Positions 54,017 to 61,203 of a DNA stretch of 64,000 bases are shown one piece after another; within the stretch, counting starts at the first letter, position 1; each line of letters opens with the position of its first letter. The notes beneath the pieces are model-generated. The model ran no database searches and was not told the DNA's origin. It saw only the letters and a program-made list of their open reading frames with translations. Where the stretch lies: NCBI RefSeq assembly GCF_013409005.1, contig NZ_JACBZO010000001.1, positions 1,798,001-1,862,000 on the forward strand, written 5' to 3'. Made by a program: the position numbers and the translations under genes. Source of the DNA: Demequina lutea. GTDB taxonomy: Bacteria > Actinomycetota > Actinomycetes > Actinomycetales > Demequinaceae.

Positions 54017-54724
54017 TCATTCTCCTTCTTGGGTGTTGTCGTCAGGCAAGTTATCGAAGTCGAGTCGTCCGAGCACGACGTCGTGGGCCACGTCATCGAT
54101 GGGTCGCTCGGTGACGAACGCCTGTCCCTGGAGGCGGGCGAACGCGGCGGTGGCAGAGATGTCGAGCTGGGAAATGATGACGCCAGTCGCCTGGTGCACC
54201 TCGCGTCGCAAAGCGGGCGCCATGGGCGACTCCTCCGAGGTGGCGTCGGTGGCCGAGCGCAACGCGCGCTGCACGGCGCCCATCGCCACTCGACCCGCCG
54301 CCAACGAGGCGGTCGCGATGAATTCCTGATCGACGCTGCGCGGCGTCAGAGAGTAGAGGTCGACGACGCCGACGAGCGCCGCGCCCATCAGCATCGGGAA
54401 GGCGAAGAGCGACTCGATGCCCAGGCCACCCAATCCGTCAACCAACAGGGGCCACCGCTCCTCGGACGCGGCACCTAGGTCCGTGGAGATGACAGGGGCT
54501 CGTGACGCCAGAGCATCCCAGTGCGGACCCTGCCCTAGGCCGAACTGCAGCGCCTCGGCTTGCGCCGCCGTGTCGTCGCTCGAGCAAATAGTGGAGTGCC
54601 TGCCTCCGTGGCTCACCACGGAGATCGAGGCGCCAGAAACGCCAAGATCGGTGACAAAAGCCGCACACAGCGAGCCGGAGGAAGGCACGGGACGCCCATC
54701 GGGGAGTTCCGAAACTCGTAACAT
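54017..54724 (-). CDS. GAF-ANTAR protein, second copy
   Basis: 235 aa with the same GAF-ANTAR order as its neighbour but divergent sequence. Seen: L-G-Q-G-P-H-W-D-A (GAF, about residue 58) and the ANTAR segment H-Q-A-T-G-V-I-I-S-Q-L. The ATG reading M-L-R-V-S-E-L-P has AAAGG 6 bp upstream. The stop lies next to the start of the following gene, so the two form one operon and may act as a heterodimer. Confidence 0.8.
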   Translation of the reverse strand: MLRVSELPDGRPVPSSGSLCAAFVTDLGVSGASISVVSHGGRHSTICSSDDTAAQAEALQFGLGQGPHWDALASRAPVISTDLGAASEERWPLLVDGLGGLGIESLFAFPMLMGAALVGVVDLYSLTPRSVDQEFIATASLAAGRVAMGAVQRALRSATDATSEESPMAPALRREVHQATGVIISQLDISATAAFARLQGQAFVTERPIDDVAHDVVLGRLDFDNLPDDNTQEGE

Positions 54725-54877
54725 GGGCGACCTTTGACCGGCAGTTGATCCATCGGGGGACGCCGGGGCGGTGCGAGTCCGGGCGCGGCAGGCGCCTTGT
54801 GATGATTGTACGCGGGCGGCGCGGCGGGGCGGGCGTTCGTGGAAAGGACCCTCCCGGCGCCCTGGGTGAGTGGGACT

Positions 54878-55097
54878 GCTGCACGGCATAGCGCTCCGGG
54901 GAAACGGCATCCATATCGAACTCGCGCGCGTTCCCCACGCCCGCATGCGGCACGTTCCACTCGCGCGCGATCTTCGTCGCCCACCACTTGCTCCCCACCG
55001 GATAGAAGATCGGCTGCTCCGGCAGACGCGGCGGCCACGCAAGCCAGCCCGATGCCTCCACCAGCGCCAGTGCCGCAGGCCCCTTGGGGCTGTGCAA
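54878..55097 (-). pseudogene. Truncated ADP-ribosylation/crystallin J1-like gene
   Basis: Residues 1-73 read G-P-A-A-L-A-L-V-E-A-S-G-W-L-A-W-P-P-R-L and P-I-F-Y-P-V-G-S-K-W-W, then N-V-P-H-A-G-V-G-N, the pattern of small proteins annotated as ADP-ribosylation/crystallin J1. After A-V-Q-Q the frame loses character and runs on without a proper end. It follows the macrodomain gene by 22 bp, so the pair (ADP-ribose reader and a related factor) once formed an operon. Confidence 0.6.
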
Positions 55098-55118
55098 ACG
55101 GACGACGACTGGGTTGGG

Positions 55119-55631
55119 TCAGGCGCCGAGCACGGCCTGGTACACAGCTAGATCGGCCTCGCTGAAGCACGCGAACGTCACCTCGGTCACCGAGGATCCT
55201 GTCGCCAACTCCTCACGCACGGTCGCGACAGCAACCGTCGCGGCGTTCTCGATCGGGTAGCCGTAGATGCCGGTGCTGATGCTGGGGAACGCGATCGAAG
55301 CGAAGCCCTGCGCGTCGGCTACTCCCAAGCATCGGCGATAGCAGGATGCGAGTTGCGCGGGCTCCCCCGCCTCGCCGCCGCGCCACACCGGGCCCACCGT
55401 GTGAATGATGTGCCCGGCAGGGAGCCGATAGCCCCTGGTGAACTTCGCGTCGCCCGTCTTGCAGCCGGCAAGCAGGCGGCACTCGTGCAGCAGGTCGGGG
55501 CCCGCCGCGCGATGGATCGCACCGTCGACTCCGCCACCGCCCAGCAGCGACGAGTTCGCGGCGTTCACGATGGCGTCGACGGCCAGGGTGGTGATGTCGG
55601 CGCGGATGGCGTTGAGCGTGGCGGTGGTCAC
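55119..55631 (-). CDS. Macrodomain protein, O-acetyl-ADP-ribose deacetylase type
   Basis: 170 aa, single macro domain (YmdB/MacroD-like). Seen: [20 protein letters not shown] (residues 19-38, with the catalytic Asn-Asp pair region), I-H-T-V-G-P-V-W, and I-S-T-G-I-Y-G-Y-P for phosphate binding. It removes ADP-ribose or deacetylates O-acetyl-ADP-ribose. Full length. Its 3' part is duplicated at 52.5 kb. Confidence 0.9.
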   Translation of the reverse strand: MTTATLNAIRADITTLAVDAIVNAANSSLLGGGGVDGAIHRAAGPDLLHECRLLAGCKTGDAKFTRGYRLPAGHIIHTVGPVWRGGEAGEPAQLASCYRRCLGVADAQGFASIAFPSISTGIYGYPIENAATVAVATVREELATGSSVTEVTFACFSEADLAVYQAVLGA

Positions 55632-55723
55632 GAGTCGAGCCTATTCACTTCGCATGGCGGCGTCGCCAGCGGCGAGGACGCGGGCACATCGGCTCACTCT
55701 CGAAATCGAGCCACCAGGCCCCG

Positions 55724-56812
55724 TCACACCCCGCCAGCCCCCGCAAACGCGTCCGCAAAGAAGGGCACCATCACCTCGGCCAACCTCTCGGCGAGCCTGC
55801 TCCCATGATTTCCGCTGTGCACCGAATACACATGTGGCACCCCGGCCTCACTGAGCGACGCATCGAGATAGCCGCAGCCCTCAAAGATCCACCGAAACTC
55901 GTCGTTGGACCCGCAATCGATCCCCATCGCGCTCAGCGACATCAGCGCCGAGCGCCCCGCAGCCACCTCAGAAGAGACGGAGCCAAACCCCGCCTCCCAC
56001 TCCGCCCACACGTCGTCGTCGCGCACCACCCGGCCGTCGACAAGGGTGTAGGGATACTTGAAATAGGGCGGCTCGGCCGACGGCGCGAAGGCCGTGCCGT
56101 ACGAGAACTCGAAGCCGTCAAAGTCCGCCATCGCGGCCACCAGAGCGGAGCCGGACAGCCCCTCCAGCGCAGCAATCGCCGCAATCACCGTCCGAGCACG
56201 CGCATCCGAACCAAACAGATCCGCGCTCCCCACGCCGTCCTCGCCCGCCACAGCGGGCTCCTCTACAAACACGGAGCCAAAGACGTCGGCGTGCCTCATC
56301 GCGAGGGTGAGCGCGCCGTAGCCGCCCATCGAGTGCCCGGCGATGCCCCGCGCGTCGGCCGATGCCACGGTGCGGTATTTCGAGTCGATGTAGGGCACGA
56401 TCTCGGTGACGATCGCCTGCTCCCAGTTGCCCGTGACGGGCGAGTCGGTGTACCAACCGCCGCCAAGCTCGTTCGCCCCCGTGACCGTCACCACGATCAT
56501 CGGTGAGGCGTCGAGCGCGTCGCCCAGCAGGCGGGGCATGTCCGCGGCCGTCCCCCGCGAGGAGTAACCGGGCAGGTAGTAGACCACGGGCAGCGGCTCA
56601 TCCGACGTGAAGTACGCGGCGGGGAGCAGCACGCCCACGGTGATCTCCGCGGACAGTCCGAGGAGGTTGCCCGCGAGTTCGGCGGAGGGGAATTGGAAGA
56701 CCTCGTTCGTCGGGGCGGCCGACGCGTCGCAACCAGAGAGCCCGACGGCAGCGAGGAAGATCACGGCCGCCGATGCGAGGCGCGCGCGGGCGCCAACCCT
56801 GACGTGACTCAT
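55724..56812 (-). CDS. Esterase-like alpha/beta-hydrolase lipoprotein
   Basis: 362 aa. Signal peptide with lipobox L-S-G-C (cysteine about residue 28). The hydrolase fold carries the nucleophile elbow G-H-S-M-G-G (about 158-163), and a late H in S-G-N-H-G as a candidate catalytic His. Resembles esterase D/antigen-85-like secreted esterases. Substrate unknown. No regulator or transporter adjoins it. Confidence 0.8.
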   Translation of the reverse strand: MSHVRVGARARLASAAVIFLAAVGLSGCDASAAPTNEVFQFPSAELAGNLLGLSAEITVGVLLPAAYFTSDEPLPVVYYLPGYSSRGTAADMPRLLGDALDASPMIVVTVTGANELGGGWYTDSPVTGNWEQAIVTEIVPYIDSKYRTVASADARGIAGHSMGGYGALTLAMRHADVFGSVFVEEPAVAGEDGVGSADLFGSDARARTVIAAIAALEGLSGSALVAAMADFDGFEFSYGTAFAPSAEPPYFKYPYTLVDGRVVRDDDVWAEWEAGFGSVSSEVAAGRSALMSLSAMGIDCGSNDEFRWIFEGCGYLDASLSEAGVPHVYSVHSGNHGSRLAERLAEVMVPFFADAFAGAGGV

Positions 56813-57041
56813 GATTCGACCCTAACGACGCAAGACGCGCGACGCACCACGACGAGCACCAGAACCAGGGCGAGGATCGAGATGGACAGGAGACCGTGGC
56901 GGCGGCGCGCTGGCAACACTTTCCGCAGCGCTGACAATTTCTCGATATCGTTATCGCACCAGGCCAACGGTGACCGGTCACGCACGTCCTACATGTCGGG
57001 CGCGACGGCCTCTTGTGCCGACACATTTCTAGGAGAAGCCC

Positions 57042-57938
57042 ATGTCCCCCGACCAGCTCACCTTCGACAATCCCGTGGTGCGCCACTCGCACATCGTCCC
57101 TCACGCCTCGTGGCAGCCCGTGCCAGGGCTGGACGCGGAGCTTGACCCCAAGGCCGACCACGGCGAGACCACCTACCGCGGCACCGGCAGGCTCATCGGC
57201 CGCAAGGCGCTCATCACTGGCGGGGACTCCGGCATCGGCGCTGCTGTCGCGATCGCCTTCGCGCGTGAGGGCGCCGACGTGGCCATCAACTACCTGCCCG
57301 AGGAGCAGGTGGACGCCGACGCGATTGCCGAGGTGATCCGCGCCGAGGGCCGCACCATCGTCCTGATACCAGGTGATATTCGCGACCGCGAGTTCTGCCG
57401 CACGCTCGTGGCCGATGCGGTGGCGGGCTTGGGCGGGCTCGACATCCTGGTCAACAACGCCGCCCACCAGGTCTATCACCAGTCGTTCGACGAGCTGGAC
57501 GAGGACGACCTTGACCGCACCATCAAGACCAACCTCTACGCGATGAACTGGATCACCAAGGACGCTCTCCCCCACCTGGGCCCCGGCTCCACGATCATCA
57601 ACAGCACCTCGGTGCAGGGCTACAACCCGTCGCCGATGATCATCAACTACGCGTCCACCAAGTTCGCCATCAACGGCTTCACCAAGGCGCTCGCACAGGA
57701 CCTGGCGCCGCGCGGGATCCGCGTCAATGCCGTCGCGCCGGGACCGGTGTGGACGCCTCTGCAGGTGTCCGACGGCCAACCCACCGAGAAGCTCAACGGC
57801 TTCGGCGACAGCTCATGGCTGGGCCGCACCAGCCAGCCAGTGGAGCAGGCACCCGCATACGTGTTCCTCGCGTCGCCCGAATCGAGCTTTGTGGTCGGCG
57901 AGGTCATCAACGTGAATGGTGGGGCAAACGTGCCGTAA
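57042..57938 (+). CDS. Short-chain dehydrogenase/reductase (YghA/GsiB-like)
   Basis: 298 aa classical SDR with a 50-residue N-terminal extension typical of YghA/general-stress members. Seen: cofactor loop T-G-G-D-S-G-I-G (about 59-66), N-N-A-A (about 142-145), catalytic Ser in N-S-T-S-V, and Y-A-S-T-K (about 204-208). AGGAG lies 6 bp before the ATG. Oxidoreductase with NAD(P) and a sugar, alcohol or aldehyde substrate. Its 3' third is duplicated at 60.24 kb. Confidence 0.88.
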   Translation: MSPDQLTFDNPVVRHSHIVPHASWQPVPGLDAELDPKADHGETTYRGTGRLIGRKALITGGDSGIGAAVAIAFAREGADVAINYLPEEQVDADAIAEVIRAEGRTIVLIPGDIRDREFCRTLVADAVAGLGGLDILVNNAAHQVYHQSFDELDEDDLDRTIKTNLYAMNWITKDALPHLGPGSTIINSTSVQGYNPSPMIINYASTKFAINGFTKALAQDLAPRGIRVNAVAPGPVWTPLQVSDGQPTEKLNGFGDSSWLGRTSQPVEQAPAYVFLASPESSFVVGEVINVNGGANVP

Positions 57939-57960
57939 CGGGGTGAGTCGTTGGTCTGGA

Positions 57961-58002
57961 CCGCAGCGTCACTTGGCCGAGCTGATCGAGACGCCGCAGG
58001 GA
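57961..58002 (-). pseudogene. Scrap of prfC between dehydrogenase and mntA copy 2
   Basis: On the minus strand G-V-S-I-S-S-A-K matches G-I-S-I-T-S-A-A of prfC; nucleotides GGCCGAG(C/G)TGATCGA align closely. It begins just after the dehydrogenase stop and ends at the broken hepT start. The related fragment at 60.55 kb likewise follows the dehydrogenase 3' end. Confidence 0.5.
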
Positions 58003-58005
58003 CTT

Positions 58006-58023
58006 TGCGTCGTCCTTGCTCAC
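58006..58023 (-). pseudogene. hepT reduced to its first codons
   Basis: GTGAGCAAGGACGAC, the first five codons of hepT (V-S-K-D-D), overlaps the mntA copy 2 stop exactly as in copy 1. After that the homology stops at prfC-like sequence. The toxin is therefore deleted, leaving only its start. Confidence 0.7.
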
Positions 58024-58502
58024 AGCGGAACCGCCTCGGCGAGGATCTCGTCACGCGAATGGGGACGCAGGCCGTCGTCGGGGACGAGGTCGACCCGCTC
58101 CCCCAACAACGCCGTAAGCCCGGCTTCCAGGGCGCCGATGTCGAACAGCGACGCGCCGCTGGGGAGGGTCACCAGAAGGTCGATGTCCGACTCGGGCCCG
58201 TGCTCGCCGCGGGCCACCGAGCCGAACACGCGTAGGTTGCGGAAGCCATGCTGCGCGGCCAGGTCAATCACCTCGCGCCGCCGCTTGGCGAGCACGCTCC
58301 CCCGTTCACTCGCTGGAAAGAAACGCAACAAGCGAGCAACCTCGGGCTGGCTTCGGTTCACCGCGCGCGCGATCTCGCGCTGGCTCATTCCCGCTGCAGC
58401 ACCACGCCTGACGGCGCCGACCAGCTTGGCGCGCGCCTCGACACGCAGCCGCTCGGCTTCAAGCGCGTCCGCAAGCATCTGCTCAACGAGCGATTCCGAC
58501 AT
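58020..58502 (-). CDS. mntA: Orphan MntA-like nucleotidyltransferase antitoxin, copy 2
   Basis: 160 aa. Same HTH and nucleotidyltransferase layout as copy 1, with G-S-V-A-R-G and D-I-D kept. Its toxin is gone, so it cannot serve as antitoxin to a local HepT. It might still adenylylate the HepT of the first locus or repress that promoter, since the operator repeat is conserved. The open frame is intact, which suggests recent loss of hepT or selection on mntA. Confidence 0.85.
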   Translation of the reverse strand: MSESLVEQMLADALEAERLRVEARAKLVGAVRRGAAAGMSQREIARAVNRSQPEVARLLRFFPASERGSVLAKRRREVIDLAAQHGFRNLRVFGSVARGEHGPESDIDLLVTLPSGASLFDIGALEAGLTALLGERVDLVPDDGLRPHSRDEILAEAVPL

Positions 58503-58515
58503 GGCCACCTCCACC

Positions 58516-58533
58516 TGATAGGCAATGCTATCA
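58516..58533. promoter_or_regulatory. Inverted repeat upstream of mntA copy 2
   Basis: TGATAG-GCAATG-CTATCA, the same operator-like repeat as at copy 1, 14 bp upstream of the start. Confidence 0.6.
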
Positions 58534-58567
58534 ACGTCGGCTGACACGTGCCTTCGGGCGGCGAAAA

Positions 58568-58622
58568 GATGTCCCGCTTAGCGCCTGTTCCACATCGCGC
58601 GGAACAGTGGCCTAAGCGGAAC
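58568..58622. repeat. Interrupted palindrome upstream of mntA copy 2
   Basis: CTGTTCC and GGAACAG around a 9-bp centre, with outer arms CCCGCTTAG and CTAAGCGG. It aligns with 51881-51935. The right arm contains the stop codon of the adjoining HTH gene. Confidence 0.65.
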
Positions 58623-58932
58623 GCTCGCCCACCGCCACCAACTCCAGCCGTGAGCCCGTCGCCTGCGCGATCCGGGCGAGCGTACTCACCGTGGGGTTGG
58701 CGTGGCCGCGCTCGATGCGGCTCACCTCGGCCTGCTGCACCGATGCGGCCAACGCAAGTTGCACTTGGGTCAGACCCGAGGCCTTGCGGGCACGCGCGAC
58801 GGCGACACCCACGGCACGGCGCGCGGCTACTTCGGCAGCGAACTCCCGCGCCGCAGCGTCATAGACGCGCTGAGCATCGTCGCTCCAGCCCTGCCGAAGT
58901 TCGGCAGATAGCGACTCATATGTGCGGGACAT
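58612..58932 (-). CDS. XRE-type antitoxin (HigA-like)
   Basis: 106 aa. A C-terminal helix-turn-helix (about residues 45-95) contains L-T-Q-V-Q-L-A-L-A-A-S-V-Q-Q-A-E-V-S-R-I with E-R-G. The N-terminal 40 residues are helical and may contact the toxin. GGAGG lies 5 bp before the ATG. The toxin gene precedes it by 44 bp, the order of HigBA systems. Probably represses its own operon. Confidence 0.8.
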   Translation of the reverse strand: MSRTYESLSAELRQGWSDDAQRVYDAAAREFAAEVAARRAVGVAVARARKASGLTQVQLALAASVQQAEVSRIERGHANPTVSTLARIAQATGSRLELVAVGERSA

Positions 58933-58953
58933 GGCGACCTCCTCGGGAATCAG

Positions 58954-58971
58954 TATGTGCTCAAACACATA
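58954..58971. promoter_or_regulatory. Inverted repeat between toxin and antitoxin
   Basis: TATGTG-CTCAAA-CACATA, perfect 6-bp arms in the 44-bp gap; another TATGTG half site lies in the antitoxin start at about 58918. Suggests an antitoxin binding site within the operon, perhaps at an internal promoter for the antitoxin. Confidence 0.5.
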
Positions 58972-58976
58972 TCTCG

Positions 58977-59387
58977 TCAAGGCCCTTGTTGCCGCTTCCA
59001 CTCCGCGAGCACACGGCGCGCCGCCGCAATCTCACGTTGCTGACGGCGTCCAGACGGGTCCCTGCCCTTGTCGTACCCGCCCAACAAGAGCACCACCCGT
59101 TCACGCTCAAACGCGCAGAAGACGCGGAGGAGCACCGCCCTCTTGCCACCCCGCGTGCGCGGCACACCAGCGGCCTTCAGAATCGCATCGAGACTCTTGC
59201 GAATGCGGAACTCGTAGAGTCCGCGTCCCAGGGCCTTGCCCCATTCGGACTCGCAGATCGCCAGGCCTTCGACGGCGAGCACCTTCCATATGGCCGTATC
59301 AAGGACAGCTTGCTCGTATTCATGGAGAGAACGAGCGAAGCGTGCAAAATCCTCGCTCGCCACCTCGACCGTCCACGCGCTCCCCAT
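58977..59387 (-). CDS. RelE/HigB-like toxin
   Basis: 136 aa. The segment V-V-L-L-L-G-G-Y-D-K-G-R-D-P-S with R-Q-Q-R-E-I is that of the HigB/Gp49-like toxins, following a basic centre (F-R-I-R-K-S, G-K-R-A-V-L-L-R-V-F). Such toxins cut mRNA on the ribosome. Toxin-first order with a downstream XRE antitoxin supports the call. ATG start. Confidence 0.75.
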   Translation of the reverse strand: MGSAWTVEVASEDFARFARSLHEYEQAVLDTAIWKVLAVEGLAICESEWGKALGRGLYEFRIRKSLDAILKAAGVPRTRGGKRAVLLRVFCAFERERVVLLLGGYDKGRDPSGRRQQREIAAARRVLAEWKRQQGP

Positions 59388-59510
59388 CGGTCGATCATGA
59401 CGGCCGACGCGGCGGCGTGGGTGTTATCCACAGGTAGAGGTTGCGGCGACCACGTCCACGACTGGCCCGTCGCGTGGACGATCCACTCCAAGACGCCCTA
59501 CCGTTGAACC

Positions 59511-60188
59511 GTGACCGACATCCGCGCCTTCGGTTTTGACCTCGACGGAACGCTCCTTGACCACAGGGGCGCGGCGTCTCAAGCGGCCGATGCCCTCTTG
59601 CGGGGCCTGGGCGTCGAGCCGTCCGATGCGACTCGCGCGCTGTGGTTCGCGGCAGACGAGGCCCAATTCGAGGCGTGGAGGGCCGGCAGGATCGGCTTTC
59701 AGGATGACCGCAGGCGGCGCCTGCAGATGGTGCTCCCCGAGGTCGGCGTTCCTGTCCCCGGCGACGACGCCCTTGACGCCCTGTTTGAGATATTCCTCCG
59801 CGCGTATCGGGACGCCTGGAGGGCCTTCCCCGACGCCGCGCCCGTGCTGACCTCGCTGCGCATGCAGGGCTTCCGCATCGGAGTGCTCACCAATGGAGGC
59901 GAGGAGCAGCAGGTCGCCAAACTGCGCACTGTCGGCTTGTACGACCTGGTCGACACCGTGTGCACGTCCGAGGCGATTGGGGTGCACAAGCCCGACGCGA
60001 GAGCCTTCGAGGCACTCGCCTCTCGGCTGGGCGTTGCACCCTCGCAGTGCTTCTTTGTAGGCGACAACCCCGACCACGACGTGGCGGGGGCCCGTGCCGC
60101 GGGGATGCCCGCCGCGCTCATCGACCGCTATCGGGAAGGCGCCGAAGGGCTGGCCTCGGTGCTACCCATTGAAGTGGTGGGCCGTTGA
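59511..60188 (+). CDS. HAD-superfamily phosphatase
   Basis: 225 aa haloacid dehalogenase-like hydrolase with a C1 cap. Motif I is F-D-L-D-G-T-L-L-D (8-16), motif II T-N-G-G, motif III lysine in H-K-P-D, motif IV G-D-N-P-D-H-D. GTG start. Substrate unknown; phosphoglycolate- or sugar-phosphatase types are closest. Intact between fragmentary neighbours. Confidence 0.85.
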   Translation: MTDIRAFGFDLDGTLLDHRGAASQAADALLRGLGVEPSDATRALWFAADEAQFEAWRAGRIGFQDDRRRRLQMVLPEVGVPVPGDDALDALFEIFLRAYRDAWRAFPDAAPVLTSLRMQGFRIGVLTNGGEEQQVAKLRTVGLYDLVDTVCTSEAIGVHKPDARAFEALASRLGVAPSQCFFVGDNPDHDVAGARAAGMPAALIDRYREGAEGLASVLPIEVVGR

Positions 60189-60238
60189 GGCACTGATCGG
60201 TGGCACCGATGCGACCCTCAGGACTGTTCCCCGAGCGG

Positions 60239-60536
60239 GCTCCACGATCATCAACTGCGCGCCCACCAAGTTCGCCATCAACGGCTTTACCAAGGCGCTC
60301 GCTCAAGATCTGGCGCCGCGCGGGATCCGCGTCAACGCTGTCGCGCCGGGGCCGGTGTGGACGCCCTTGCAGGTGTCCGACGGCCGAAGCTCAACGGCTT
60401 TGGGGACAGCTCGTGGCTGGGCCGAACGAGCCAACCGGTGGAACAGGCACCCGCGTACGTGTTCCTCGCATCGCCGGGGTCGAGCTTTGTGGTCGGCGAG
60501 GTCATCAACGTGAATCGCGGAGCGAACGTGCCGTGA
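60239..60536 (+). pseudogene. 3' fragment of the short-chain dehydrogenase
   Basis: Nearly the same as 57591-57938: S-T-I-I-N-C-A-P-T-K-F-A-I-N-G-F then the A-Q-D-L-A-P-R-G-I-R segment, with one internal deletion and a frameshift after V-S-D-G. The catalytic Y-A-S-T-K reads A-P-T-K, so it is not functional. Derived from duplication of the gene 3 kb upstream. Confidence 0.8.
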
Positions 60537-60566
60537 TGGGTTCGTATTTCGGTCTGAACCGTGATG

Positions 60567-60745
60567 TCACGCGGCCGCGGTGATCGATATGCGGCGCGTG
60601 CGTTCGATCGCGAACCGGTCGATCGCGTGGGCGTGGAGGGCGAGCGGCTCGGTGAGCGTGGACTTACCCGCGCCGGGGTGAGAAATGACGGCGATAGAGC
60701 GCCGATGCCCTGCCTCGTGGGCGACGGTCGCCGCGAGGCCTGGGC
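60567..60745 (-). pseudogene. prfC 5' fragment with internal deletion
   Basis: Minus strand reads H-R-R-S-I-A-V-I-S-H-P-G-A-G-K-S-T-L-T-E, A-L-H-A-H-A-I-D-R, then jumps to I-E-R-T-R-R-I-S-I-T. About 75 bp of prfC, including G-K-G-G-R-S-G, is deleted, and it ends in a stop. Compared with the intact prfC it has G for D in S-H-P-D-A-G-K. It follows the dehydrogenase fragment. Confidence 0.75.
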
Positions 60746-61203
60746 GCCCGCGTCGGCCGCGTCGACCGCGAACACTCACGTGTGCTCCGCCGGGGGCACC
60801 GCGAGCCAGGCGCAGGCACTTCACAAACGGGACAACACTCCCCATACACCTACCTCCGCCCCACGCGACGTTGTCTGGGGCCACGACTTGCGGGTTCACG
60901 GTCCCAAAGGGGACCTCAACCGGCTCCGACTGTGCGGCGGACCTTCGCACGACGCCGTACCGGGTGTGGAGCGTGAGCTTCCATATGGTCACATTTGTCC
61001 TGCGAGAGCCAAGCCACGTCAGTGCCGATGAGCACTAACGGGAGAGTTCTGGGAATCGAAAGGCTTGGTTAGCGCGGGCCGTGCTACGGCCTCAGACCGG
61101 ACCGATCTAGCGGGCCGGAGCGACTCGGCTCCCCCAGGGAGTAGTCAGTCGCGAAACTGAGACTTCGATTGGAACGAAACCCTATCCACATAGCTGGTCC
61201 CAA
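60746..61203. other. Non-coding stretch between prfC fragment and P-loop ATPase
   Basis: About 460 bp with lower GC toward the right. Nothing gene-like of convincing length. A CTCCC/GGGAG hairpin near 61.13 kb lies past the ATPase stop and is listed separately. Confidence 0.4.
61129..61141 (-). terminator. Small hairpin past the P-loop ATPase gene
   Basis: CTCCC-CCA-GGGAG, five paired bases with a 3-base loop, 63 bp beyond the stop. No T-run follows on the minus strand, so it would be a weak terminator. Confidence 0.35.
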
